64,000 nucleotides of DNA, taken from positions 1-64,000 of the forward strand of contig NZ_MRBL01000004.1 of assembly GCF_001969855.1 (NCBI RefSeq), written 5' to 3'. Below the pieces are notes generated by a model. The model worked only from the letters and a program-made list of their open reading frames with translations, made no database searches and was not told where the DNA came from. Numbering within the stretch: position 1 is the stretch's first letter; every line of letters begins with the position of its first letter. The translations under genes were made by a program, and so were the position numbers. The stretch is from Bacillus haynesii. GTDB taxonomy: Bacteria; Bacillota; Bacilli; Bacillales; Bacillaceae. Shown here piece after piece: positions 34,671 to 41,727 of the stretch.

Positions 34671-35141
34671 ATGAAAAGACTCTGCATCATCCCGTGCGGG
34701 GCGAAGAAAATCTGGGATGTCGATCCGGGCATCGGCCCGTCCGCGGCAAAGGATGTCTATCTGAGCCCGTTTCACCGGGCGTGCCGTGCATATGCCCAGA
34801 CATTTTTTTTGGATTGGGTGATTCTTTCAGCAAAACACGGTTTTTTAAAACCTGAAGATATCGTTCCTGAAAACTATGACGTCACATTCGGTATGCGCCA
34901 CCCGGAGATTATGCCGGATGACGAGCTGAAGGCCCAAGGTGAACGGAAAAACCTGATGGATTATGATGAAATCGTCATGCTCGGCGGAAAAAAATACAGG
35001 CCTGTACTAAGGAACGTGTTTGGCAGCGGACAGCAGATCACATACCCGCTGGCGGGATATCGGGGAATCGGCTACATGCTGCAGGCGCTGAAGCGGGCTG
35101 TTGATGAAGACCGGGAACTTAGTGAACGTGAAAACAGCTGA
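34671..35141 (+). CDS. yfjM: DUF6884-like protein YfjM
   Basis: 156 residues beginning MKRLCIIPCGAKKIWD, with LSPFHRACRAYAQTFFLDW, ILSAKHGFLKPED and MLGGKKYRPVLRNVF. This is the layout of B. subtilis YfjM and DUF6884, which is related to DNA-modification-linked proteins but has no assigned activity. Two ATGs are adjacent; the second (34671) has better spacing to GGGGG. The 35142–35243 stretch after it holds no frame I can support before the hairpin at 35244. Confidence 0.85.
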   Translation: MKRLCIIPCGAKKIWDVDPGIGPSAAKDVYLSPFHRACRAYAQTFFLDWVILSAKHGFLKPEDIVPENYDVTFGMRHPEIMPDDELKAQGERKNLMDYDEIVMLGGKKYRPVLRNVFGSGQQITYPLAGYRGIGYMLQALKRAVDEDRELSERENS

Positions 35142-35243
35142 AGAAGAAAGTGAGTTTTTTTAAATCGCTGGCGGGCCCGTCCAAATAAGGACAGGGCATC
35201 ATCCGAGAGACTGGAAGAGATTTGTTTGGCGATTGGGATATCC

Positions 35244-35284
35244 AGAGGCAAAATGAAATATTCATTTTTGTCTCTTTTTTTTAT
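35244..35284 (+). terminator. Intrinsic terminator upstream of the sigma-factor gene
   Basis: AGAGGCAAAATGAA and TTCATTTTTGTCTCT pair with one bulge and are followed by eight T. It would end transcripts from yfjM and isolate the sigma operon. Confidence 0.75.
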
Positions 35285-35368
35285 GTGATTTTTTGTAACA
35301 AAAAGAAGTTCAGCGGTACTAATAAGTGAATGGAAAAATAGCGGCATGCCCAGCCGGGGAGGGGCTTT

Positions 35369-35767
35369 ATGAAACTTGAGGAAGTCTACAAGAATATTCA
35401 GCCTTCCATTTATGCCTTTTTCTACGTCAAGACATTCCATAAAGAGACAGCGGTTGCGATTGCGAAAAACGTGTTGAAAAAACACTTTCGTTCAGGAGCG
35501 TCGAAAGCCGGGGCAAACACAATCATTCAGCACGAGGAAGCTGATTGCTTATCTCCGGAAGAACACCTCCTGAAAACCGAGAAAGAGCGGCGGCTTCTCG
35601 AGGAAATCAACCGGCTTGATGAGACTTCACAGGAAATTGTCACCCTCCGCATCTACGGAGAATTATCATTTAAAGAAATCAGCATGCTCACAGGCAAAAC
35701 CGAAAACTATGCCAGCAGGGCGAAGATCAAGCTTCAGCAAGAAATGGAGGGATATGATGAAGGATAA
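35369..35767 (+). CDS. Short ECF-like RNA polymerase sigma factor
   Basis: 132 residues, well below the usual 160–190 of ECF sigma factors. The C-terminal half is a clear region 4 (LDETSQEIVTLRIYGELSFKEISMLTGKTENYASRAKIKLQ). The N-terminal half keeps the first region-2 helix (IYAFFYVKTFHKE) and a stretch like region 2.4 (AIAKNVLKKHFR), but the segment between them, which normally contains the QETF core-binding helix and the TWLY motif, is missing. GGGGAGGGG precedes the ATG. It overlaps a probable anti-sigma gene, as usual for ECF pairs. It may need a partner or have another role. Confidence 0.72.
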   Translation: MKLEEVYKNIQPSIYAFFYVKTFHKETAVAIAKNVLKKHFRSGASKAGANTIIQHEEADCLSPEEHLLKTEKERRLLEEINRLDETSQEIVTLRIYGELSFKEISMLTGKTENYASRAKIKLQQEMEGYDEG

Positions 35768-36320
35768 GGAACGCAGTATATTCAAAGATTTGCTTCCTTT
35801 ATACCACGAGGGGCTGTTAAGCAAAGAGACGGCTGAATGGATTGAGGAAGCGGCCGAAAACGATGAGGAGCTTCAAAAGATTTTGAAGATGTCGGAGGCC
35901 GAGCTTCCGAAAGAACAGATCGCATCGTCTGTTCATGAAAGTCAAATGTTTAAAAGAATCAATCGGAAGCTTTCCTTGTACCAGCTGATGTTTATGGCGA
36001 TTTCATTTTTTCTCGCAATTCGCACATCGCTGCTAAATGAGAGCTTCGGCTTTATTCTGTGGTACGCCGTGCTTGGGCTTGCGGTGTACCTGTTTTACCG
36101 GGATATAAAACTCGTGATTCTCCTCTCCTTTGCGCCGATTTTCATTTGGGGGATGGGGGATATTCTGGCCGGATGGGATGCAGCCGACGGTACAGGGTTT
36201 GTGGAGCACTTGCTGTATGCCGTCTTTGGCGCTTTTATGCTCGCTGTTATTCACTGTTTTTTCGCCGCGGCCGGAATGATGATCGGCTGGCTGTCCTTAA
36301 AGCTGAAAGAAAGTAGTTGA
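35757..36320 (+). CDS. Probable membrane anti-sigma factor
   Basis: 187 residues. The first ~80 are charged and helical (KERSIFKDLLPLYHEGLLSKETAEWIEEAAENDEEL), like the zinc-less anti-sigma domains that start LLPLYxDGxLS. Four hydrophobic segments follow from about residue 75 to 180 (YQLMFMAISFFLAI, FILWYAVLGLAVYLF, LVILLSFAPIFIWGMG, AVFGAFMLAVIHCFFAAAGMMIGWL). The ATG at 35757 follows GGAGG and overlaps the sigma gene by 11 bases. No HxxxCxxC zinc motif is seen. The pair would form a membrane stress-sensing unit with the next gene. Confidence 0.72.
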   Translation: MKDKERSIFKDLLPLYHEGLLSKETAEWIEEAAENDEELQKILKMSEAELPKEQIASSVHESQMFKRINRKLSLYQLMFMAISFFLAIRTSLLNESFGFILWYAVLGLAVYLFYRDIKLVILLSFAPIFIWGMGDILAGWDAADGTGFVEHLLYAVFGAFMLAVIHCFFAAAGMMIGWLSLKLKESS

Positions 36321-36321
36321 T

Positions 36322-37047
36322 ATGATGAAAAAGAAAATCTTGTATAGCGTGTTGATTGTGCTGCTCGTTTCATTTGTGCTTGCCGCATACAACGCCTTCA
36401 ACGGAAATCCCGTAAGCAAGAGGCTGTCTCAAACGAAGCTTGAGCATTATTTGACTGACCGCTATCCTGAAAAAGATTTGCGGATCGACAGCGCTATCTA
36501 TAATTTCAAGTTCGCCGAATATGTATTTGAAGTCACTGACACCGGTGATCAAAAGCGCAAAGATCCCTATCTGTTTTCTTTAAGAGGGTTTGTTCAACCT
36601 GAAGTGAACACGGACGGGATCTATGAAGAGAACCTCAACGAACCGCTGATGGAGCGGCTTGGAGAAGAAGCAGGAAAAGAAATCAAAACGTTTTTATCGA
36701 AAAGCATAAATCATCTGAAAGACGTTGACGCGCATGTGGAGGTATTAAAAGGAAAGCTGAAAAATGACGCAAAATGGGAGAAAAGCCTCCGCTTAGACAG
36801 GCCGATGGAGATTCATATTTTACTTGATGCCGCAAATGCTGACCGACAAGACGTATACAAAACGGCGCAAAAGATTCAGCGCCTGTTGAATGAAGAAGGG
36901 TATGACTACGAAAGCGTGACGATGAATGCCAACATTTTTGAGGGGGAAGATATCAAAGACGGGGAGATCGGCTATGTCAAATACAGTACCTCCTTTGAAA
37001 AAAATAAGGATATCGAGCTGAAGGATGTTGACGAGCTAAATGATTAA
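36322..37047 (+). CDS. YfjL-family membrane-anchored protein (copy 1)
   Basis: 241 residues: a single N-terminal hydrophobic segment (ILYSVLIVLLVSFVLAAYNAF) followed by GNPVSKRLSQTKLEHYLTDRYPEK and a soluble extracytoplasmic domain. It is clearly paralogous to 40741–41415: GNPVS, YNFKFAEY and GYVKY occur in both at matching positions. It starts one base after the anti-sigma stop, so it is cotranscribed with the sigma pair and may be the sensed or regulated component. The family includes B. subtilis YfjL. Function unknown. Confidence 0.8.
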   Translation: MMKKKILYSVLIVLLVSFVLAAYNAFNGNPVSKRLSQTKLEHYLTDRYPEKDLRIDSAIYNFKFAEYVFEVTDTGDQKRKDPYLFSLRGFVQPEVNTDGIYEENLNEPLMERLGEEAGKEIKTFLSKSINHLKDVDAHVEVLKGKLKNDAKWEKSLRLDRPMEIHILLDAANADRQDVYKTAQKIQRLLNEEGYDYESVTMNANIFEGEDIKDGEIGYVKYSTSFEKNKDIELKDVDELND

Positions 37048-37076
37048 CGGTCCATCCTTCAGTTTGAAGGGTGATA

Positions 37077-37652
37077 TCATACTTGCAAGCCGCCGCAGAA
37101 AGCGGCGGTGAGCTGTTTAATATAAGTGTCTTTAGCGGTTTTTTGAAACCGGCCGTCAGCCAATGCGCCGGAAGAAAAGTATCCGTATAAAGATGACAGA
37201 AAAGCGAAGGCCTGTGAATCTGCGTCTCCCCTTTTCATCAGGCTTTTGTCCTGCATCGTCTGAAAGTAGTCTGTTAAATAATGAAGGAGCTCTTCCATAT
37301 GCTTTAACAGAGAACCGAAAAGATCAGTCATTCTTCCGCCGTCTTGAACAGCGATAAGGTAGAGCGGTTTGTTTTTTTCCATATGGAGCAAATAAGATTC
37401 TGCAATCAATGTTAAATCTTTTTCCAGGTTCCAAGTGATATCGTTTTCAAATACGCGCTGAAAGGCTGGGATATAAGAAAATTGTTGAACGGCCGCTTCC
37501 AAAAGTCCGAGCTTTGTTTTGAAGTGCCGATAGACCGTCATCTCGCTGACGCCTGAATGAAGCGCGATATCCTTTATCGTCACCGACTTGAATCCGTATT
37601 TTTGCATTAAGTCTAAAGCAGCAGATATGATCCGTTCGTTCGTCTCTTGCAA
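37077..37652 (-). CDS. TetR-family transcriptional regulator
   Basis: 191 residues with an N-terminal TetR helix-turn-helix (ERIISAALDLMQKYGFKSVTIKDIALHSGVSEMTVYRHFKTK) and a helical ligand-binding domain. The start is TTG at 37652. It is divergent from the YdhE-like glycosyltransferase, and a 6-4-6 dyad stands 26 bases upstream of its start, so it probably represses itself and that gene. The inducer is unknown, probably a small hydrophobic compound that the transferase glycosylates. Confidence 0.88.
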   Translation of the reverse strand: MQETNERIISAALDLMQKYGFKSVTIKDIALHSGVSEMTVYRHFKTKLGLLEAAVQQFSYIPAFQRVFENDITWNLEKDLTLIAESYLLHMEKNKPLYLIAVQDGGRMTDLFGSLLKHMEELLHYLTDYFQTMQDKSLMKRGDADSQAFAFLSSLYGYFSSGALADGRFQKTAKDTYIKQLTAAFCGGLQV

Positions 37653-37677
37653 AGGTGTTTACCCCCATTTTATGATA

Positions 37678-37693
37678 GTTAGTAGTAACTAAC
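37678..37693. promoter_or_regulatory. Operator dyad between tetR-type gene and ydhE
   Basis: GTTAGT-AGTA-ACTAAC is a perfect inverted repeat in the 107-base divergent intergenic region, as expected for a TetR-family operator. Confidence 0.65.
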
Positions 37694-37759
37694 ATCAGTC
37701 TAATCAGGCGCTCAATTGATGTCAACCCGTTTCAAAAAGGATAAAAAGGAGTTTTAATT

Positions 37760-38956
37760 ATGAAAAACATTTTAATCGTCAATTTTCCGGCGGAAGGGCA
37801 TGTCAATCCTACATTAGGGATCACCAAAGCATTTGCTGACAGAGGTGACAATGTGCACTATCTTTCAACAGAAAAGTATAAAGACAGGCTGGAGGGCGTC
37901 GGGGCTACCGTCCATTTATACAAAGATCTGGTGAGAAACGCGCATATTGATCCGAATTCACCGTCCGGCCTTCTTGAATTTTTAAAAATTCATCTCAAAA
38001 CCTCGCTGTATATTCTAGACATTGTAAAAGAGCTGTCCAAAAGCATTTCGTTCGATGCTGTGTATTATGACACATTCGGGGCGGGTGAATTGGTCAGGGA
38101 TTATTTGAACATTCCGGGAATCGCTTCATCGGCTTCATTTCTTTTCGGACAAGAACATATGAAGATTCTGCCGTTGCATCCGGATTCAGGTGCGGAGCTG
38201 CACTTGGACAAAGAATGCGAAGACCTGCTTGCGGAACTGAAAGAAAAGTACGGCGTCTCACCGCGGCATACAGGACAGTTTATGAGCAATCAGGCGGAGC
38301 TGACCGTTGTCTATACAAGCCGGTATTTTCAGCCTGACAGCGGCCGTTTCGGGGATGATGTGCTGTTTATCGGCCCGCGTTTTCCGAAGCGCTTGGACAA
38401 GACCGATTTTCCGATAGAATCGTTAAAGAAGGAGAAAGTCATTTATATTTCAATGGGAACTGTACTTGGTAAAACTGCTGACTTTTTCAATATGTGCATC
38501 GATGCTTTCCGTGATTTCGACGGCAAGGTTGTCATCGCTGCCGGTGAAAAGTCGGACTGCGCGGATTTAAGAGAAGTACCGGAGCATTTTATCATTGCAC
38601 CGTATGTGCCGCAATTAGAAGTGCTTAAAGAAGCCGATGTGTTCATCACACACGGCGGCATGAACAGCGTCAATGAAGGCATTCATTACCGTGTCCCGAT
38701 GGTCGTGCTCCCGCATGATAAAGATCAGCCGATGATCGCCCAGCGCCTGAAAGAGCTGAATGCGGGATATCCGCTGTTTGCAGAAGAGGTCAATGCTGAA
38801 AGATTAAGAGATGCAGCAGAACAAGTATTCACTGACGAAAAATATCAGGAAGGTATTCAAAAAATTGCTGAAAGCTTCAGCAACTGCATGGACATGAAAG
38901 ATGCATTGGCGCGCATTGATGAATATACGGCGCAGAAAAAGTCGCTGCAGCCATAA
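37760..38956 (+). CDS. ydhE: UDP-glycosyltransferase YdhE (macrolide glycosyltransferase, GT1)
   Basis: 398 residues of GT-B fold. It starts ILIVNFPAEGHVNPTLGITKAF, with the conserved catalytic histidine in EGHVNP, and the C-terminal UDP-binding block reads PYVPQLEVLKEADVFITHGGMNSVNEG...MVVLPHDKDQPMIAQRL, equivalent to the plant PSPG box with HGGMNS. Close to B. subtilis YdhE rather than to YjiC. Such enzymes glucosylate flavonoids, phenols and macrolides, often for detoxification. AAGGAG precedes the ATG. Regulation by the divergent TetR-type protein is likely. In B. subtilis the gene lies elsewhere. Confidence 0.9.
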   Translation: MKNILIVNFPAEGHVNPTLGITKAFADRGDNVHYLSTEKYKDRLEGVGATVHLYKDLVRNAHIDPNSPSGLLEFLKIHLKTSLYILDIVKELSKSISFDAVYYDTFGAGELVRDYLNIPGIASSASFLFGQEHMKILPLHPDSGAELHLDKECEDLLAELKEKYGVSPRHTGQFMSNQAELTVVYTSRYFQPDSGRFGDDVLFIGPRFPKRLDKTDFPIESLKKEKVIYISMGTVLGKTADFFNMCIDAFRDFDGKVVIAAGEKSDCADLREVPEHFIIAPYVPQLEVLKEADVFITHGGMNSVNEGIHYRVPMVVLPHDKDQPMIAQRLKELNAGYPLFAEEVNAERLRDAAEQVFTDEKYQEGIQKIAESFSNCMDMKDALARIDEYTAQKKSLQP

Positions 38957-38958
38957 CA

Positions 38959-38988
38959 GAAAGCCGCTTTTTACTAGCGGCTTTTTTT
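38959..38988 (+). terminator. Intrinsic terminator of ydhE
   Basis: AAGCCGC / GCGGCTT stem followed by T. Confidence 0.85.
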
Positions 38989-39052
38989 ATGCATAAACAC
39001 CGCAAAACAGAAAAAAATAGAGTGAATCATAGATCAGAAAGGATGTTGCATC

Positions 39053-39373
39053 ATGCGCAAACTGTGCGTTTGCCTGTTTCTCGTCATTCCGCTGTCATGT
39101 ACGGCTCTCATGTCTTCTGCCTACGGAGAAACACGCGTTTATCAAGAGTTGACGGACAAGCAAAAAAATGAACTGGCTTCTTTGCAAAAGGACATTATGG
39201 AAAAGAAAAAACAGCTGATCAATAAGTATGTGGAGTACGGAATACTTGATCAGGAAAGGGGAAAAGAAATCAAGTCTCATATTGAAAAGCGCTATGAAAA
39301 ACAGAAGGAAAACGGGTTTTTGCCAAAGTGGAAGCACCATAAAGAGAAGCTTCCCCAGCATCATATACATTAA
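39053..39373 (+). CDS. Secreted YckD/DUF2680-like protein
   Basis: 106 residues with a signal peptide (MRKLCVCLFLVIPLSCTALM, cleavage near SAYG/ETR). The mature part is LTDKQKNELASLQKDIMEKKKQLINKYVEYGILDQERGKEIKSHIEKRY, the DUF2680 helical pattern seen in B. subtilis YckD, ending with a histidine-rich tail. Function unknown; secreted or wall-associated. GAAAGGATG precedes the ATG. Confidence 0.82.
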   Translation: MRKLCVCLFLVIPLSCTALMSSAYGETRVYQELTDKQKNELASLQKDIMEKKKQLINKYVEYGILDQERGKEIKSHIEKRYEKQKENGFLPKWKHHKEKLPQHHIH

Positions 39374-39410
39374 ACTGAAAAAGACGGCGTCTCATTTTCT
39401 TCGTGACAAA

Positions 39411-39431
39411 AGTGTAAAGACAGGTGTAAAC
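39411..39431. promoter_or_regulatory. Candidate NiaR operator upstream of niaP
   Basis: AGTGTAAAGACAGGTGTAAAC contains two GTGTAAA units and the AAGTGT/ACAGGTGT arrangement I recall from niacin-repressor (NiaR/YrxA) sites in Bacillus. It is 46 bases before the niacin transporter start. Confidence 0.45.
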
Positions 39432-39476
39432 TAATACTCATGTAAACTGCTAAGAGAGTAAAGAGGAGTTGTGAGT

Positions 39477-40682
39477 ATGAAGAAGAACCGTCCTGTTTCA
39501 GAGCGCAGACTGCTTGGCATCGCCGGCCTCGGCTGGCTTTTTGATGCCATGGACGTTGGCATATTATCGTTTATCATCGCCGCTTTGCACGCGGAATGGA
39601 AGTTGACGCCGCAGGAAATGAGCTGGATCGGCAGCGTCAACTCAATCGGCATGGCTGTCGGGGCATTTGTCTTTGGCCTTTTGGCTGACCGTGTCGGAAG
39701 AAAATACGTTTTTATGATTACGCTGCTGTTTTTCTCGATCGGCAGCGGGTTGTCCGCTTTGACGACGACATTGTGGGCATTTTTGATCCTGCGCTTTTTC
39801 GTCGGTATGGGACTCGGGGGAGAGCTTCCAGTTGCATCTACGCTTGTATCCGAAACGGTTGCGCCTGAGCGGAGGGGAAGAATCGTTGTCCTGCTCGAAA
39901 GTTTCTGGGCATTCGGCTGGCTGGCTGCGGCGCTCATTTCGTATTTTATTATTCCGGCCTACGGCTGGCAGATTGCTTTATTAATAACTGCAATACCGGC
40001 TTTTTACGCCTTATATTTGCGGATTGCCCTGCCGGATTCACCGAAATATGAGAAGCTTGCGCAGGAAAGGAAGCCGACCGTCATGGAAAATGTGAAAAGC
40101 GTCTGGTCCCGCAAGTATGCCCGGCCTACGGCTATGCTGTGGATCGTCTGGTTTTGCGTCGTCTTTTCCTACTACGGCATGTTTCTTTGGCTGCCGAGCG
40201 TCATGGTGATGAAAGGATTCAGCATGATCAAAAGCTTTGAGTACGTCTTGATCATGACGCTGGCTCAGCTGCCCGGCTATTTCTCCGCGGCATGGCTGAT
40301 TGAAAAAGCCGGTCGAAAAATGGTGCTTACCGTCTACTTGTTAGGGACGGCTGTCAGCGCCTACTTCTTCGGATCGGCTGAGTCGCTGGCGCTTCTGCTT
40401 GCGTCAGGCATGTTTTTATCGTTTTTCAACCTTGGTGCCTGGGGTGCGCTTTACGCTTATACGCCGGAACAATACCCGACATCAATCAGGGGGACCGGCG
40501 CAGGAATGGCAGCCGGCTTTGGCCGAATCGGCGGCATCCTGGGTCCGCTTCTTGTCGGCTATCTCGTCGCCCGGGGAACAGAGATTTCAATGATCTTTTT
40601 CATCTTCTGCGTCGCCGTTGTTGCGGCCGTCGCGGCCATCTTCTTTTTGGGAACGGAGACGAAGCAGAAAGAGCTTGCCTAA
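39477..40682 (+). CDS. niaP: Niacin transporter NiaP (MFS)
   Basis: 401 residues, twelve hydrophobic segments. The sequence GLGWLFDAMDVGILSFIIAAL, GLLADRVGRKYVFMITLLFFSIGSG and GMGLGGELPVASTLVSE follows B. subtilis YceI (NiaP) almost residue by residue. It imports nicotinate for NAD synthesis. The ATG at 39477 fits GAGGAG spacing better than the GTG two codons earlier. The candidate NiaR site upstream would repress it when niacin is plentiful. In B. subtilis it lies at another locus. Confidence 0.93.
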   Translation: MKKNRPVSERRLLGIAGLGWLFDAMDVGILSFIIAALHAEWKLTPQEMSWIGSVNSIGMAVGAFVFGLLADRVGRKYVFMITLLFFSIGSGLSALTTTLWAFLILRFFVGMGLGGELPVASTLVSETVAPERRGRIVVLLESFWAFGWLAAALISYFIIPAYGWQIALLITAIPAFYALYLRIALPDSPKYEKLAQERKPTVMENVKSVWSRKYARPTAMLWIVWFCVVFSYYGMFLWLPSVMVMKGFSMIKSFEYVLIMTLAQLPGYFSAAWLIEKAGRKMVLTVYLLGTAVSAYFFGSAESLALLLASGMFLSFFNLGAWGALYAYTPEQYPTSIRGTGAGMAAGFGRIGGILGPLLVGYLVARGTEISMIFFIFCVAVVAAVAAIFFLGTETKQKELA

Positions 40683-40740
40683 TGTCCGAATTCTGTTTCA
40701 TAATAGACGGGACGCGAGAATTTGGAAAGAGTTGATTGAA

Positions 40741-41415
40741 TTGAAAAAGAAAGCCATCATTACAGGTCTCTCGTTGCTGGTTCTCGTGACAGGCTGTTAT
40801 GTGTATAACGCCTTTTACGGAAATCCGGTCAGCCGCGCGCTGGCTGAACAAAAGCTTTCGGCATACTTGCAGGAAGCCCACGCCGGCGAAACCTTAAATA
40901 TGAAAGGAAGCTCCTATAATTTCAAGTTCGCTGAATACCTTTTTCGCGTGTCAGATGAGCGGAATGATGAGTACATTTTCAGCGTAAAAGGTGGCTTGCA
41001 CCCGGCTGTCACAAACGATGGCATCAAAGAAGCCAGACAGGAAAAGACGAGAGCCAGCATAAGCAAAGAAGCCTCAGATGAGATCAAGGCAGAGCTTGAA
41101 AAAAAGCTGAAAAACGTGATCGACGTCCAAGTTTCTCTATCTGGAAGCTATGATGTCAATACAGATTGGAAAAAACTGAAGCAAACAGAACCGATCGCTG
41201 TTACAGTTACCTTGAATTCAGGCCGGGACGGCCAGAGGCAGGTCTATGATCAGGCAAAAGCGGTGAAAAAGATATTGAGCGGCTACCATTATGAAAACAT
41301 TGAGATTGACAGTATGGGCTTAGATGGGGAAGATCGGCCCGGCTATGTGAAGTACAATGTGCATGTTTCAAAGGACCGTGCGATAGCCATAGAAGATGTA
41401 GAGAAGGCGCTGTAA
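40741..41415 (+). CDS. YfjL-family protein, possible lipoprotein (copy 2)
   Basis: 224 residues, paralogue of 36322–37047: hydrophobic start, then YNAFYGNPVSRALAEQKLSAYLQE, SSYNFKFAEYLF and PGYVKYNVHVS. Unlike copy 1 it has VLVTGC at residues 14–19, a good lipobox, so it may be a diacylated lipoprotein rather than a simple membrane anchor. The TTG at 40741 has GGAAAGAG nine bases upstream. It follows niaP by 58 bases and ends inside its own terminator. Function unknown. Confidence 0.78.
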   Translation: MKKKAIITGLSLLVLVTGCYVYNAFYGNPVSRALAEQKLSAYLQEAHAGETLNMKGSSYNFKFAEYLFRVSDERNDEYIFSVKGGLHPAVTNDGIKEARQEKTRASISKEASDEIKAELEKKLKNVIDVQVSLSGSYDVNTDWKKLKQTEPIAVTVTLNSGRDGQRQVYDQAKAVKKILSGYHYENIEIDSMGLDGEDRPGYVKYNVHVSKDRAIAIEDVEKAL

Positions 41416-41432
41416 CGCCTTCTCTTTTTTTA
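41401..41432 (+). terminator. Intrinsic terminator overlapping the end of YfjL-family copy 2
   Basis: GAGAAGGCG-ctgtaa-CGCCTTCTC followed by seven T. The stop codon TAA lies in the loop. Confidence 0.9.
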
Positions 41433-41461
41433 TATGCAGGATATATAGGTGGTTTGCACTA

Positions 41462-41490
41462 TTGATGTCCATGGCCGAAGAGAATAGAAT
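41462..41490 (+). promoter_or_regulatory. Sigma-A promoter of sacXY
   Basis: TTGATG (41462–41467), 17 bases, TAGAAT (41485–41490): a near-consensus housekeeping promoter placed so that the transcript begins shortly before the antiterminator element. Confidence 0.65.
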
Positions 41491-41512
41491 CATATTAAGA
41501 ACCAATATCGCC

Positions 41513-41542
41513 GGGATTGTTACTGGTAAGGCAGGCAAGACC
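41513..41542 (+). promoter_or_regulatory. Ribonucleic antiterminator (RAT) of the sacXY leader
   Basis: The 30-base element begins GGGATTGTTACTGG and ends GGCAGGCAAGACC, the conserved RAT sequence bound by SacY/SacT/LicT-type antiterminator proteins. Its 3' end overlaps the left arm of the terminator, so only one structure can form. SacY encoded downstream is the obvious ligand. Confidence 0.9.
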
Positions 41543-41628
41543 TAAAATGTGCTAAAGGAACCGCAGCCCTTAGTGTGCTTTTTTGCGCCTATCGACTGAT
41601 GCTTTCGCATGTTTTAGGTCTTTTTTTC
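41537..41628 (+). terminator. Conditional terminator in the sacXY leader
   Basis: AAGACCTAAAATGTGC (41537–41552) pairs with GCATGTTTTAGGTCTT (41607–41622), followed by T. Between the arms lies a smaller imperfect hairpin (ctaaagg/cccttag). The long loop is typical of antiterminated sac leaders. This accounts for the 312-base gap before sacX. Confidence 0.85.
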
Positions 41629-41727
41629 TTTTTTTCACCAGGGTCTTTGGACGTAATGACACATTTTTCATTTTGATCGTCTTCTGTAGATTTGATAGGA
41701 TAGAAAAATTGGAGGAGGTAGGTCCGG

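Noticed and set aside
35142-35243. Small RNA or riboswitch between yfjM and the sigma gene
   Set aside because: Apart from the terminator hairpin at 35244 I could not find a supported fold or family motif.
37054-37069. Short CCTTCA/TGAAGG hairpin between the YfjL-family gene and the TetR gene as terminator
   Set aside because: The stem is only six pairs and no T run follows on either strand.
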